Shown here: positions 49,307-59,802 of the stretch, in pieces
How the letters are laid out: each line of letters starts with the position of its first letter
How positions within the stretch are numbered: the first letter of the stretch is position 1
DNA from: Sphingomonas sp. Leaf22
Lineage (GTDB): Bacteria > Pseudomonadota > Alphaproteobacteria > Sphingomonadales > Sphingomonadaceae
NCBI RefSeq assembly: GCF_001421715.1
Contig: NZ_LMKP01000001.1
Location: 273,682-337,681, forward strand
Reading direction: 5' to 3'
DNA: 64,000 nucleotides
The notes under the pieces: model-generated
Seen by the model: only the letters and a program-made list of their open reading frames with translations
Databases searched by the model: none
What the model was told of the DNA's origin: nothing
Translations under genes and position numbers: made by a program

Positions 49307-50779
49307 ATGACGGCAACGGCGATGGACGGTCGGGGCAGGGCACGCCGCTGGTGGTCGATGTGGGTGGTCGGCGGCGTGGATCACGACGCGGTGCTGCGCC
49401 AGATCGCCGAGGATTCCGGCTGGACGGGGCGATACGCGTTCCTGATCGTGATATCGGCGGCGATCTCGCTGCTGGGCCTGTTGATGCCGTCGGTCGCGGT
49501 GTTGATCGGCGCGATGCTGTTGTCACCGCTCATGATGCCGATCATCGGCCTGGGGTTCGGGATCGCCACGCTCGACACCCGCGAAATCCGGCGGGCGGCG
49601 ATCGCGCTGGCCGCGGGTGCGGCGATCGCGGTGGCGCTGTCGGTGGTGCTGGTCAGCCTGTCCCCGATCCAGACGATCACCAGCGAGATCGCCGGGCGGA
49701 CCCGTCCGACCCTGTTCGACCTGCTCGTCGCACTGTTGTCGGCCGTCGCGGGCGCCTATGCACTCATCCGTGGCCGGGGCGGCACGGTGGTCGGTGTCGC
49801 GATCGCCATTGCGCTGATGCCGCCGCTGGCGGTCGTCGGTTTCGGCATCGCGACATGGAACTGGACGGTGTTCTCCGGGGCGCTGTTGCTGTTCCTGACC
49901 AACGCCATCACCATCGCCCTGACCGCTGCGCTGGTCGCGCGCGTCTATGGGTTCGGCAGCCATTTGTCGCCGCAGCATACCGGTTGGCAGTTGCTGTTGT
50001 TCGTCGTCGCGCTGGGCGTCCTGTCGGTTCCGCTGGGTACCGGCCTGCGCCAGATCGCGTTCGAAGCCGTCGCACAGCGGCAGGTCCGCGATACGATCCG
50101 TGACCGGTTTCCCGACGCGTCACGACTGGGACAGCTCGACATCGACTATGCCGCGACCCCGATCCGGGTCCGCGCGGTCGTGCTGACCCCGAAGGTCGAC
50201 CCGCAGGCCGATCGCGTCCTCGCCGCCGATCTGCAACAACGTCTGGGGCGACGGATCGACCTGCACGTCGACCAGTTGCGGGTCGACCCCGACGCGGGCG
50301 GCGTCGAGGCAGCGCAGATCGCCCGTGCCGGAACGTCGACGCCCGATCCCGACCGCGACCGGCAGCGTGCGCTCGCCGACCTTGCGCTGATCGCGGGCAG
50401 TGACGCCGCGTCGGCGCTGGTCAATCCGGCGAGCCGCGCGATCGAGGCCGTTGCCGCAACGCTGCCGGGCCTCGGCATGGCCGGGTACCGGGCGCTGGAG
50501 GCCCGCGCCGGGCGGACGCTCGCGGCATGGCAGGTACGGCTCGCCCCGCCGCCGGATACCCCGTTACCGACCGTGGCGATCGATGCGGGCGTGATCGACA
50601 GCGTCGCGCTCGATGTGGCGGCATGGGGCTCGGCCCGGTTGGCGCGGGAGATATCGGTCGAGGGCGGTAGCGCCAGCCAGCGTCGCGCGGTTGCACGGGG
50701 GATCGTCGACCGTGGGGGTATTGCGGTGGCCGGCAGTCCCGGCGGTGCGCTTCGCCTTGGCTGGGCGGCGACGACCTGA
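49307..50779 (+). CDS. DUF389 integral membrane protein
   Basis: This is a 490-residue protein. Its first half contains six to seven hydrophobic helices with the DUF389 hallmarks SVAVLIGAMLLSPLMMPIIG, AAIALAAGAAIAVALSVVLV, AGRTRPTLFDLLVALLSAVA, GVAIAIALMPPLAVVGFGIA and LFLTNAITIALTAALVARVYG. The second half (about 235-490) is soluble and acidic. The family is common in bacteria and archaea and is uncharacterised. I chose ATG at 49307, preceded by GGACGGG; ATGs at 49271 and 49277 in frame are less well placed. The next gene is convergent. Confidence 0.82.
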   Translation: MTATAMDGRGRARRWWSMWVVGGVDHDAVLRQIAEDSGWTGRYAFLIVISAAISLLGLLMPSVAVLIGAMLLSPLMMPIIGLGFGIATLDTREIRRAAIALAAGAAIAVALSVVLVSLSPIQTITSEIAGRTRPTLFDLLVALLSAVAGAYALIRGRGGTVVGVAIAIALMPPLAVVGFGIATWNWTVFSGALLLFLTNAITIALTAALVARVYGFGSHLSPQHTGWQLLLFVVALGVLSVPLGTGLRQIAFEAVAQRQVRDTIRDRFPDASRLGQLDIDYAATPIRVRAVVLTPKVDPQADRVLAADLQQRLGRRIDLHVDQLRVDPDAGGVEAAQIARAGTSTPDPDRDRQRALADLALIAGSDAASALVNPASRAIEAVAATLPGLGMAGYRALEARAGRTLAAWQVRLAPPPDTPLPTVAIDAGVIDSVALDVAAWGSARLAREISVEGGSASQRRAVARGIVDRGGIAVAGSPGGALRLGWAATT

Positions 50780-50908
50780 CTGGTCGTCGGCTGCTGCCGA
50801 TCGAGCAACGGAAAGGGCAACGTTCCCGAACGGCGTCCGTAACGATGTAACCGGAGGATGGCGTCGTCCCGGTGCCACAGCCGGGGCGGGGATCACGTTC
50901 CGGAAAAG

Positions 50909-51286
50909 CTAACCGCGATCCCCTTCTATCTGCTCCAGCAGCCGGTTCGGATCGAACGGTTTCCGCAGGAACGTAGCCTGAAGTGGCAGCTGGTCTTCGG
51001 GGATGCGGACGTGCCCGGAGACGACGAACAGCATCGTTGGGGGGAAGCGATTGCGGACATGATGTGCAAGCTTCAGCCCGTCCATCGATCCGGGCATCTG
51101 CACGTCGGTCAGCACCACGCCGATTTCCTGATGGCGGTCGAGGATGTCGATCGCGGCATCCGCGTGCTCAGCGTCGAAGACCCGCCAGCCCGCATCTTCA
51201 AAGAAGTCCACGAGGTCGAAGCGGATCAATGCCTCGTCCTCGACGATGAGTATGGTTTTCGTGCCGATCGGCAGATGCTGGCCCAC
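50909..51286 (-). CDS. Single-domain response regulator paired with HWE kinase
   Basis: This is a 125-residue stand-alone receiver with ILIVEDEALIRFDLV, phosphoacceptor Asp61 in VVLTDVQMPGSMDG, FVVSGHV and LRKPFDPNRL (conserved Lys). It has no output domain. It starts at GTG only 2 bp after the stop of the HWE kinase gene, so it is the evident partner of that kinase. It mirrors the arrangement at 22801-23193 but is a distinct lineage (GSMDGLKLA motif typical of receivers next to HWE kinases). Confidence 0.9.
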   Translation of the reverse strand: MGQHLPIGTKTILIVEDEALIRFDLVDFFEDAGWRVFDAEHADAAIDILDRHQEIGVVLTDVQMPGSMDGLKLAHHVRNRFPPTMLFVVSGHVRIPEDQLPLQATFLRKPFDPNRLLEQIEGDRG

Positions 51287-51288
51287 GC

Positions 51289-53208
51289 TTAGTTCCCGGT
51301 CACGAGCGCGGCATCACCAAGCCGGGCATGTAATTGAAATACCAATCCTTCCGGGCGGTATTCGGTTGCGGCCTGCCCCCGAAAATAGGAGCGGAGCGAT
51401 CGTTCGATCAGCGTGCTGCCGAACCCCTTGCGCTGCGGCAACGAAACTTCGGGGCCACCGCGTTCCTCCCAGCGCATCGAAAAGTTCGCGTCCTCGTCGC
51501 TGCCATCGATATCCCACGACAGCGACACCGAACCGTCATCATTGGAGAGCGAGCCGTATTTCACGGCGTTGGTGGCCAGTTCGTGCAGGGCGAGGACGAA
51601 CGCGACCGACACTTCCGGTTTCAGCGTCACGCGCGGACCATCGACCCGGATCCGGTCGCCCAATGCGGCGTGCGGGGCCAGGGTCCGCTCGATCAACTGC
51701 TTCAGATCGGCCGAGCGCCACGATTTGCTGACCAGCACGTCGGTCGCCGCACCGAGTGCCGCGAGGCGGGATGTGAGATCCCGGCTCGCGGTTTCGGTAT
51801 CGCGGGCATTGCGCAGCGTCTGGCTGGCGATCGACTGCACGATCGCGAGGACATTCTTGAGGCGATGCGCCAGTTCGCCGTTCATCATCGCCAGATCGTC
51901 CTCGGCGCGCTTGCGGTCGCGGAAGTCGCGGGTGACCGTACCATAGCCGACCATCGCACCATTCGCGTCGGTGATCGCGAACACCGAATAAAGCGCCGGA
52001 ATGGCCTCCCCGGTCCGGAAGTCGCGCAATGCGATCTCGCCGCTCCAGTGCCCGTCCCGCGCGACCGCCGGTAAGGCCACGTCGATCACTCTCGCGGCTT
52101 CATCGGGCGCGAAGAAGTCGGCGATCGTGAAATCGGTGGCGTCCGCATCGCCGACGCCGACCATCCGCCGCGCCGCATCGTTCAGGTAGAAGACTCTGCC
52201 ATCGGCCCATGCCATGCCGACGAAGTCGTTGCTGTTTTCCACCAGCCGGACGAAGCGGTCGCGCTCCTCCTCGCTCGCGCGAAGATCGCTGATGTCGCGC
52301 GATACCGACAGGATGCGCTCGGGCTGTCCGTCCGCCCCTGGGATCGGGCTGACGGCGACATGCCACCATTTGGGCGTGCCGGCCATCGTGTCGGCCTGCC
52401 CCATGAAACTGCGCGCTTCCCCCCGACGGGCCGCCTCCAGCGCGGCGACCGCCGCATCGTTGCCGGCACCGCGCCAGAAGTCGGGCCAAGGACAGCCGAC
52501 GATCGCGTTGAAGTCCGACACCTCCATCACCCGCTGGCCGCCTTCGGTCATGAAGGTCAGGCGGCCATCGAGATCGAGGATCTTGATGCAGTCGGTCGAG
52601 CTGGCGAACACGCTGCGAATGAACGCCTCGCTCGTGGTCAGGTCTTTCAACGCAGCGTCCCGCTCGCGCTGCGCGATGACTCGCGAGGTGCTGTCCGAGG
52701 TCACGTTGAGCAGCCCGACGACCTCGCCGTCTTCGCCGTGAATCGGCGAATAGGCGAAATCCCACCATGTCTGTTCGGCGAAACCGTTGCGCGTCATCGT
52801 CAGCGGCTGATCGCGAAAGACGCAGGATTCGCCGGCAAAGGTGGCATCCACCAAAGGCTTCAGTTCATTCCAGATTTCCGGCCACACGTCGGCAGTGGGC
52901 CGGCCGAGCGCGTCGGGATGTCGCGCACCCAGCAGCGGGGCATAGGCATCGTTGTACAGGAGCACCCGCTCCGGTCCCCCCAGGATGCACATCGCATGGC
53001 CGGACGAGGCCATCATGCCGACCGCGGTTCGCAGACTGTGCGGCCATGTCGCGTAAGCACCGAGCGAGCTATTTTCCCAGGGATGCGTCCGTATCCGCTC
53101 CCCCATCATCCCGCCGCCGGCGAAACATCCCGAACCAGACTTCATGTCGCCGTTTCCGTCCTGCTCGATGGTGAACGCGATGCCGCACCGGTCTGGCGCG
53201 GTTGGCAT
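51289..53208 (-). CDS. Triple-PAS HWE-family histidine kinase
   Basis: This is a soluble kinase of 639 residues. Three PAS domains lie at about 45-180 (beginning ENSSLGAYATWPHSLRTAV), 190-310 and 315-435. They are followed by an HWE kinase domain with GELAHRLKNVLAIVQSIASQ (His448), ALHELATNAVKYGSLS (the N-box with the HWE His) and FSMRWEERGG (the W-x-E of G1). HWE kinases commonly read light, redox or general stress through PAS cofactors; no LOV cysteine motif is present here. The ATG at 53208 has GAGG 5 bp upstream, while 53145 is a possible later start. It forms an operon with the receiver that follows it. Confidence 0.9.
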   Translation of the reverse strand: MPTAPDRCGIAFTIEQDGNGDMKSGSGCFAGGGMMGERIRTHPWENSSLGAYATWPHSLRTAVGMMASSGHAMCILGGPERVLLYNDAYAPLLGARHPDALGRPTADVWPEIWNELKPLVDATFAGESCVFRDQPLTMTRNGFAEQTWWDFAYSPIHGEDGEVVGLLNVTSDSTSRVIAQRERDAALKDLTTSEAFIRSVFASSTDCIKILDLDGRLTFMTEGGQRVMEVSDFNAIVGCPWPDFWRGAGNDAAVAALEAARRGEARSFMGQADTMAGTPKWWHVAVSPIPGADGQPERILSVSRDISDLRASEEERDRFVRLVENSNDFVGMAWADGRVFYLNDAARRMVGVGDADATDFTIADFFAPDEAARVIDVALPAVARDGHWSGEIALRDFRTGEAIPALYSVFAITDANGAMVGYGTVTRDFRDRKRAEDDLAMMNGELAHRLKNVLAIVQSIASQTLRNARDTETASRDLTSRLAALGAATDVLVSKSWRSADLKQLIERTLAPHAALGDRIRVDGPRVTLKPEVSVAFVLALHELATNAVKYGSLSNDDGSVSLSWDIDGSDEDANFSMRWEERGGPEVSLPQRKGFGSTLIERSLRSYFRGQAATEYRPEGLVFQLHARLGDAALVTGN

Positions 53209-53420
53209 TCCACCTCGTACCCGAATAGCGAACCAGAAATATTTGTCGTCAGGTTTGTCGTCGTCGCCCTGATCTGAAGAGGCGACGGCTACCGGATGAT
53301 GGCATCGACGTCCTGCTTGGCCGGAAGCGATGCAGAACGGCCGGCATCATGGCGATCGTACCGCGTCTATTCGCGAAATATCAGATAGGGTTGCGCCGGC
53401 ACAGCGGCTAAGGAAGGCGT

Positions 53421-56400
53421 GTGTACGATAACCCTGCTTCGAACGGCCCGGACCCTGCATCGCTGCTGATCGCCGCCAGTGCGGCCTTGGCTGGCGCGCA
53501 TTCGGTCGATGAAGTCGTGGATGTGCTGCGCCGAACCGCGCGGGCAGTAGTCGATGCGGACGGGATCGCCGTCATCATTCGCGACCGCGACCAGTGCCAT
53601 TACATTGCCGAGGACGCGATCGGGCCGCTGTGGCGCGGTCGCCGGTTCCAGTCGGCGGATTGCATTTCCGGCACGGCGATGCGGTCGAGCGAGACGATCG
53701 CCATCGCCGATATCCGAGCCGACGCGCGGGTGCCGCAGGACCTCTACAGCAGCACGTTCGTGCGCAGCCTCGCCATCGCTCCGATCGGCCAGCCCGAGCC
53801 GATCGCGGCGCTCGGCGCGTACTGGTCGGAAGTGAATGCTGCGGATGCCGGGACGATCGGGCGGCTCGAGGGCCTTGCGAAGCTGGCGACGGTCGCGATC
53901 CAGAATGTCCGCCTGATCGAGGCGCGGGACCGTGCCGCCGCGCTGGCAGCCGCACAGAGCGACATCCTCGAACGGATCGTCCGCAACGAACCGCTTGGCG
54001 ACACGCTGGATGCGATCATCGCGCAGGTCGAGCGGCTATCGACTTCGGGCGTGCTGGGGTCGGTGCTGCTGCTCAGCGAGGATGGCGAAACCCTGCGTCA
54101 TGGTGCCGGGCCAAGCCTCCCGGCCGCCTATAACGAAGCGGTCGACGGCATCGCGGTCGGCCCGGCGGTCGGGTCGTGCGGCAGCGCCATCGATCGTGGC
54201 GAACCCGTCTTCGTCACTGATATCGCCACCGACCCGCTCTGGGTGGATTTTCGCGATCTCGCGCTGGCCCATGACCTGCGCGCGTGCTGGTCGACGCCGA
54301 TCCGATCGGCGGCGGGGGCGATCCTCGGCACCTTCGCCATGTATCACCGCGAGCCACGCGACCCGGCACCGGCGGACCTCGAAATCGTCGACTTCGTCGT
54401 CCATACCGCGGGTCTCGTCATCGAACGCGCGCTGGCCCAGGCGGCCGCCCGGTCGGTCGAGGCGTCGTCGCGCACGCGCGAGCGCGAACTTCATTTCGCG
54501 CTCAAGGCGGGGCGGTTCGGGGCCTGGCATCTCGACCTCGTCAGCGGCGAACTGACGGCATCGGAGACGTGCCGCACGAATTTCGGCCGCGATCCGGGTG
54601 CCGAATTCCCCTATTCCGAATTGGTCACAGCGGTGCATCCCGACGACAGCGAAGCGATGCAGGCCGCCGTGGCCGCGTCGATCGCGACGGGCGGCGATTA
54701 CGACATCGAATACCGGATCATCACGCCGTCTGGGGAACTGCGCTGGGTGCAGATACGCGCGCAGCCGGCCTATGCCGAAAACGGCGATCCCATCGCGATG
54801 ACCGGGGTGTCGCTCGACATCACCCAACGTCGCGCGGCGGACGACCGCTTACGCGAATGGAACGATACGCTCGAAAGCCAGGTCGCCGAGCGGACGGCGG
54901 AGTTGCGGTTCCACCGTGACATCATCGAAGCGACCGTCTCGCCCATCTGCGCCTTCGATCACGATTACCGGCTGATCGCCTTCAACAAGGCGCATAGCGA
55001 CGAATTCTTCCGTATCTTCGCTCATCGCGTTCAGATCGGCGAGGTGTTCCCCGACCTCTTCCCGCCCGATCAGGCCATGGTCATGCGCGGCTTCATGGCC
55101 CGTGCGCTGGCCGGCGAGAGCTATATGACGGTCGAGGAGTTCGGTGATCCCGACCTCGCCAAGCCGCATTGGGAAGTCATCTACACGCCGCTTCTCGATG
55201 AAGCCGGCGGGGTGATGGGCGCCTTCCACGTCGCGAATGACGTTTCGCACCGGCTGCGATCGGAATCCGAGTTGCGGGCGACGCAGGACGCGCTTCGGCA
55301 GGCGCAGAAGATGGAGGCGATGGGCCAGCTGACCGGCGGCGTCGCGCACGACTTCAACAATCTGCTGACGCCGATCGTCGGCAGCCTCGACATGCTTCAG
55401 CGCAAAGGGATCGGCAACGAGCGCGAGCAGCGCCTGATCGCAGGCGCGATGCAGTCGGCCGAACGGGCGCGGACGCTGGTGCAGCGATTGCTTGCGTTCG
55501 CACGACGCCAGCCGCTGCAGGCAGTGCCGGTTGATGTTGCCACACTGGTTGCGGGCATGGGCGATCTCGTCTCCAGTACCACCGGTCCGCAAATCAGGGT
55601 CTTCGTGGCGACCGAACCCGATCTACCGCCTGCGCTGGCCGATCCCAATCAGCTGGAAATGGCGTTGCTCAATCTCAGCGTGAATGCCCGCGACGCAATG
55701 CCCGAAGGCGGCACGTTGCGGATCACGGCGAGCGCAAGGCGCGTGGATCGGCCAAACGAGGCAGCGGTGGCACCCGGCAACTATGTCTGCCTGTCCGTTG
55801 CCGATACCGGTATCGGCATGGACGAAGCGACGCTGGCCCGTGCCGTCGAGCCTTTCTTCTCCACCAAGGGGGTCGGTCAGGGAACCGGCCTTGGCCTTTC
55901 GATGGTCCACGGTCTCGCCTCACAGCTCGGTGGTGCGCTCGTCATCCGCAGCCGGCTCGGCATGGGCACGAACATGGAGCTTTGGCTGCCGCAGAGCGCC
56001 GAGGCGGCCACGCAGGTCGATGCCGCCGACCATCATGGTCCGACGTCGTTCAGCGGTCGCGTGCTGCTGGTCGATGACGAGGAACTGGTCCGATTGAGTA
56101 CCGCCGATATGCTGGCGGACCTCGGGTACGACGTGGTCGAGGCCGCCTCCGGAGAACAGGCCCTCCGCGTTCTGAACGAAACGCCGATCGATCTTCTCGT
56201 CACGGACCATCTGATGCCCGGCATGACCGGCGTCGATCTGGCGCAAGAAGTCCGCCGTCGATCGCCGCAAATGCCGGTTCTGCTCGTCTCGGGCTTTGCC
56301 GAGGTCTGCGGGCTGGACGCAGCCCTGCCTCGTTTGGTCAAACCGTTCCGCAAGGACGAACTCGCCGCCATCATCGAACGGGTGTCGTGCCCCGACCGTT

Positions 56401-56429
56401 CGCTCGACGCATCGTCGAAGAATGGCTGA
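53421..56429 (+). CDS. GAF-GAF-PAS-PAS hybrid histidine kinase with receiver
   Basis: This is a 1002-residue soluble hybrid kinase with two GAF domains (about 15-165 and 180-340), two PAS domains (about 355-470 and 500-612, the first with the PAC segment [19 protein letters not shown]), a HisKA domain with [13 protein letters not shown] (His643), an ATPase ([31 protein letters not shown]) and a C-terminal receiver ([10 protein letters not shown], Asp929 in [20 protein letters not shown]). The start is GTG with AAGGAAGG upstream. The core from about residue 615 to the end is closely similar to the kinase at 16024-18624, while the sensory halves differ. It is divergent from the HWE kinase. Confidence 0.92.
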   Translation: MYDNPASNGPDPASLLIAASAALAGAHSVDEVVDVLRRTARAVVDADGIAVIIRDRDQCHYIAEDAIGPLWRGRRFQSADCISGTAMRSSETIAIADIRADARVPQDLYSSTFVRSLAIAPIGQPEPIAALGAYWSEVNAADAGTIGRLEGLAKLATVAIQNVRLIEARDRAAALAAAQSDILERIVRNEPLGDTLDAIIAQVERLSTSGVLGSVLLLSEDGETLRHGAGPSLPAAYNEAVDGIAVGPAVGSCGSAIDRGEPVFVTDIATDPLWVDFRDLALAHDLRACWSTPIRSAAGAILGTFAMYHREPRDPAPADLEIVDFVVHTAGLVIERALAQAAARSVEASSRTRERELHFALKAGRFGAWHLDLVSGELTASETCRTNFGRDPGAEFPYSELVTAVHPDDSEAMQAAVAASIATGGDYDIEYRIITPSGELRWVQIRAQPAYAENGDPIAMTGVSLDITQRRAADDRLREWNDTLESQVAERTAELRFHRDIIEATVSPICAFDHDYRLIAFNKAHSDEFFRIFAHRVQIGEVFPDLFPPDQAMVMRGFMARALAGESYMTVEEFGDPDLAKPHWEVIYTPLLDEAGGVMGAFHVANDVSHRLRSESELRATQDALRQAQKMEAMGQLTGGVAHDFNNLLTPIVGSLDMLQRKGIGNEREQRLIAGAMQSAERARTLVQRLLAFARRQPLQAVPVDVATLVAGMGDLVSSTTGPQIRVFVATEPDLPPALADPNQLEMALLNLSVNARDAMPEGGTLRITASARRVDRPNEAAVAPGNYVCLSVADTGIGMDEATLARAVEPFFSTKGVGQGTGLGLSMVHGLASQLGGALVIRSRLGMGTNMELWLPQSAEAATQVDAADHHGPTSFSGRVLLVDDEELVRLSTADMLADLGYDVVEAASGEQALRVLNETPIDLLVTDHLMPGMTGVDLAQEVRRRSPQMPVLLVSGFAEVCGLDAALPRLVKPFRKDELAAIIERVSCPDRSLDASSKNG

Positions 56430-56591
56430 AACTCTGTCGGGATGGCCCGGCGGAAATGGAAAATGCCGGTGCAAGATTTTGTTTGATCGCAGGTCCGTGC
56501 GGATCGCGTTGCGCGCACCCTTTACACCCCTGGATGGGTGGGGCTTCGATGGAAACCGCCAACCGCGCAACTCCGCCATTCTGGCAGGCGC

Positions 56592-56666
56592 TGGTGACCC
56601 CTACGGGAATCGAACCCGTGTTTCAGCCGTGAAAGGGCCGCGTCCTAACCGCTAGACGAAGGGGCC
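56592..56666 (-). tRNA. tRNA-Glu (anticodon TTC)
   Basis: The minus strand folds as a tRNA: acceptor stem GGCCCCT pairing with AGGGGTC, D-arm CGTCTAGCGGTTAGGACG, anticodon arm GGCCCTTTCACGGCT with TTC anticodon, T-arm CGGGTTCGATTCCCG, and an encoded CCA end (56592-56594). The total is 75 nt. The sequence is typical of proteobacterial glutamate tRNA reading GAA/GAG. Confidence 0.97.
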
Positions 56667-56732
56667 GTGAAGGCGTGGACGGGCTGTTAGGGGAGGGTTT
56701 GCGATCGGTCAACACACTTTCGTATTTTTCCG

Positions 56733-58496
56733 TCAATCCGCCCATGCCATGTCGTCGATGTGCAGTTCGGCGGCGGGGCGGCTGCCCCAGTCGTCGAGCT
56801 TGGCGCGGCCGGCCAGCCATAGCTTGCGGTGCGGCGGTGCCCCGAGCAGCGCCGCGCCGAGATCGGTTTCGGCCTGACGGAACGCCACCCCCTTGAACCG
56901 GCGGCCGTCGTCGCCGGTCAGGATCGCGCGGACATGGCCGTTGCCGACGATGTCCGCCTTCACGATCCGTACCGGCCCGGCGGCGACGCGCGGCGACGGC
57001 CAGCCCATGCCGTACGGGCCGCCGGCCTCCAGCGCCTCGATCAGCGACGGACTGACCCCGCCGGGGGCCAGCACCGCGTCGACCAGCAGCGCACGGTCCT
57101 CGCGGGCGCGCTCGACCGGCTCGGCCATGCGGTCGTGCAGGAAATCGGCCAGCGCGGGGATCTTCGCCTCCGCCACCGTCACCCCCGCCGCTGCCGCATG
57201 GCCGCCGCCCGCGCCGACCAGCCCCAGTTCCTTCGCGGCAAGGATCGTCGCGCCCATGTCGACGCCGGGGATCGAGCGGCCCGATCCCTTGCCGACGCCT
57301 TGTTCGTCGATCGCGATGACCAGTACCGGCCGTCCGAGCTTTTCCTTCAACCGTCCGGCGACAATGCCGATGACGCCCGGATGCCAGCCGCGGCCTGACA
57401 CGACCACGCAGCCGCGCGAGTCCTGCGCCCGCGCCGCGAGGTCCGCCTCCGTCTGGACATCGCCCTCGATCAGCCGGCGTTCCTCGTTCAGCCGGTCGAG
57501 TTCGACGGCCAGCGCCCGCGCTTCCTCCGGATCCTGCGTGGTGAGCAGGCGGACGCCGAGATCCGATTTGCCGACCCGCCCGCCGGCATTGATCCGCGGC
57601 CCCAGCGCAAAGCCGAGATCGGTACAGGTCGGCGCGCGAGTCAGGCGAGATGCCTCGATCAGCGCGGCGAGGCCGATATTGCGCCGCCCGGCCATGACCT
57701 TCAGCCCCTGCGCGACGAAGGCCCGGTTGAGGCCCCGCAACTGCGCGACATCGGCGACGGTGCCGAGCGCGACGAGGTCGAGCAGGTCGAGCAGGCGCGG
57801 CTCGGCCCGGCCGGCAAAAAAGCCCCGCGCCCGCAACGTCCGCAGCAACGCCGCGCCCAGCAGGAACGCAACGCCCACCGCCGCCAGGTGGCCGTGCGCC
57901 GCGCCTTCGCCTTCGTCGAGGCGGTTGGGGTTCACCACCGCCAGCGCGGGCGGCAATTGCGTCGTGCACTGATGGTGATCGACCACCAGCACATCGACCC
58001 CGGCATCGCGCGCGGCGGCGAGCGCATCGAACGCCTGCGCCCCGCAATCGACGGTGACGATCAGCGTGGCACCTTCGCCCGCCAGTCGCAGCATCGCCGG
58101 GGCATTGGGGCCATAGCCTTCGAGCTGCCGGTCGGGGATATAGGAGCGGGCGGCGAGGCCCAGATCACGCAACAGCCGGACCAGCAACGCCGCCGACGTC
58201 GCCCCGTCGACGTCGTAATCGCCGAAGATCGCGACCGGCTCGCCCGCGATCACCGCATCGGCGAGGCGGTCGGCGGCGCGGTCCATGTCGCGGAAGATCG
58301 ACGGGTCGGGCATGAACTGGCGAATGCTCGGCGTCTTGTGCGCGTCCAGCCCGTCGCGCGGACAACCGCGTGCCAGCAGGATACGGGTGACGAGGTCGTC
58401 GGCGACGAAACCTTCGTCGCAGACATCGCCCTCCAGCCCCCGCCAGCGCCAGGGTTGACCGAGGATCGAGCGATGGATGTTGAGAACGGAACGCAT
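56733..58496 (-). CDS. recJ: Single-stranded-DNA-specific exonuclease RecJ
   Basis: This is the 587-residue 5'-3' single-strand DNA exonuclease of recombination and mismatch repair. The DHH phosphoesterase motifs are GDYDVDGATSAAL (residues 92-104), VTVDCGA (148-152), VVDHHQ (DHH at 173-175) and GTVADVAQL. The DHHA1 domain has GAGGGHAAAAGVTV, and a C-terminal OB-like domain follows. A start at 58496 gives MRSVLNIHRSILGQPWRWRG, the usual alphaproteobacterial N-terminus; the frame is open 13 codons further. It is divergent from metZ over a 97-bp gap and upstream of the tRNA-Glu gene on the same strand. Confidence 0.95.
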   Translation of the reverse strand: MRSVLNIHRSILGQPWRWRGLEGDVCDEGFVADDLVTRILLARGCPRDGLDAHKTPSIRQFMPDPSIFRDMDRAADRLADAVIAGEPVAIFGDYDVDGATSAALLVRLLRDLGLAARSYIPDRQLEGYGPNAPAMLRLAGEGATLIVTVDCGAQAFDALAAARDAGVDVLVVDHHQCTTQLPPALAVVNPNRLDEGEGAAHGHLAAVGVAFLLGAALLRTLRARGFFAGRAEPRLLDLLDLVALGTVADVAQLRGLNRAFVAQGLKVMAGRRNIGLAALIEASRLTRAPTCTDLGFALGPRINAGGRVGKSDLGVRLLTTQDPEEARALAVELDRLNEERRLIEGDVQTEADLAARAQDSRGCVVVSGRGWHPGVIGIVAGRLKEKLGRPVLVIAIDEQGVGKGSGRSIPGVDMGATILAAKELGLVGAGGGHAAAAGVTVAEAKIPALADFLHDRMAEPVERAREDRALLVDAVLAPGGVSPSLIEALEAGGPYGMGWPSPRVAAGPVRIVKADIVGNGHVRAILTGDDGRRFKGVAFRQAETDLGAALLGAPPHRKLWLAGRAKLDDWGSRPAAELHIDDMAWAD

Positions 58497-58593
58497 CGAC
58501 GCCTGATACGGTCGCGAGCCCACTGGGTCCAGCATCGCCCGCGACCCGCATCTTCACTGGAAATTTGGGCGACGAGCGCGCAAAGACCGACGC

Positions 58594-59802
58594 ATGAAGC
58601 GCAAGACCGGACAAGACCGCAGCATCACCGCCAACTGGCGCCCCGCAACGCAGGCCGTGCGCGGCGGCACCGCGCGCAGCGAATATGGCGAAACGTCGGA
58701 GGCGCTGTTCCTGACCTCCGGCTATGCCTATGATTGCGCGGGCGATGCCGCCGCGCGCTTTGCCGGTGAGCAGGTCGGCATGACCTATTCGCGGTTGCAG
58801 AATCCGACCGTCGAGATGCTCGAAGAGCGCATCGCCCTGCTGGAGGGTGCCGAGGCGTGCCGGACGATGGCGACCGGTATGGCGGCGATGACCGCGTCGT
58901 TGCTGTGCCAGTTGTCGGCGGGCGATCATCTGGTCGGCGGGCGCGCGGCGTTCGGATCGTGTCGCTGGCTGACCGATACGCTGCTGCCGAAGTTCGGGAT
59001 CGAGACCGATGTCGTCGACGCACGCGACACGCAGGCGTTCATCGACGCCAGCCGCCCCAATACCAGGGTCTGGTTCTTCGAAACGCCGGCCAACCCAACG
59101 ATGGATGTCGCCGACCTGACCGCGATCTGCGCCGCGGCGCGCGAGCGCGGCATCGTCACCGTCGTCGACAACGCCTTTGCGAGTCCCGCGCTGCAACGGC
59201 CGATGGAGTTCGGTGCCGACGTCGTCGCCTATAGCGCAACCAAGCTGATGGAAGGGCAGGGGCGCGTGCTCGCCGGGGCGGTGTGCGGGACGAAGGCGTT
59301 CATCGACGACGTGCTGCTGCCGTTCACGCGCAATACCGGGCCGACGCTCAGCGCGTTCAACGCGTGGGTGGTGCTGAAGGGGCTGGAAACGCTCGACCTG
59401 CGCGTAATGCGCCAGTCGGAGAACGCGCTGAAGGTAGCCAGCTTCCTCGAAGCGCGCGTGCCCAAGATCAACGCGCCGGGCCTGCCCAGCCATCCGCAGC
59501 ACGAACTGTGCATGCGCCAGATGAAGATGGCCGGGCCGATCTTCTCGTTCGAACTCGATGGCGGTCGCGCGCAGGCGCACGGGCTGCTCGATGCGCTGCA
59601 CCTGATCGACATCTCGAACAATATCGGTGATTCGCGATCCTTGATGACGCATCCGTCGTCGACCACCCATTCGGGCGTGGCGGAGGAAAAGCGGATCGAG
59701 ATGGGCATTTCCGAAGGGATGATCCGCATCAATGTCGGCCTCGAAGACCCCGAGGATGTGATCGCCGATCTGGATCAGGCATTGCGGGCGGTCGCCCTAT
59801 GA
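58594..59802 (+). CDS. metZ: O-succinylhomoserine sulfhydrylase
   Basis: This is a 402-residue PLP enzyme of the Cys/Met metabolism family that makes homocysteine directly from O-succinylhomoserine and sulfide, the methionine route used by many alphaproteobacteria. It has the PLP lysine Lys217 in AYSATKLMEGQGR, Asp192 in VVDNAFASPALQ, YSRLQNPTVEMLEERIALLEGAE (split here: YSRLQNPTVEM, LEERIALLEG) and the C-terminal SLMTHPSSTTHSG and GLEDPEDVIADL. The phrase GRVLAGAVCG after the lysine is typical of MetZ rather than MetB. It is translationally coupled to apaG (ATGA). Confidence 0.93.
   Translation: MKRKTGQDRSITANWRPATQAVRGGTARSEYGETSEALFLTSGYAYDCAGDAAARFAGEQVGMTYSRLQNPTVEMLEERIALLEGAEACRTMATGMAAMTASLLCQLSAGDHLVGGRAAFGSCRWLTDTLLPKFGIETDVVDARDTQAFIDASRPNTRVWFFETPANPTMDVADLTAICAAARERGIVTVVDNAFASPALQRPMEFGADVVAYSATKLMEGQGRVLAGAVCGTKAFIDDVLLPFTRNTGPTLSAFNAWVVLKGLETLDLRVMRQSENALKVASFLEARVPKINAPGLPSHPQHELCMRQMKMAGPIFSFELDGGRAQAHGLLDALHLIDISNNIGDSRSLMTHPSSTTHSGVAEEKRIEMGISEGMIRINVGLEDPEDVIADLDQALRAVAL

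Noticed and set aside
58497-58593. Possible SAM riboswitch before metZ
   Set aside because: The gap is only 97 bp and shared with the recJ promoter; I found no SAM-II or SAM-V-like pseudoknot sequence.
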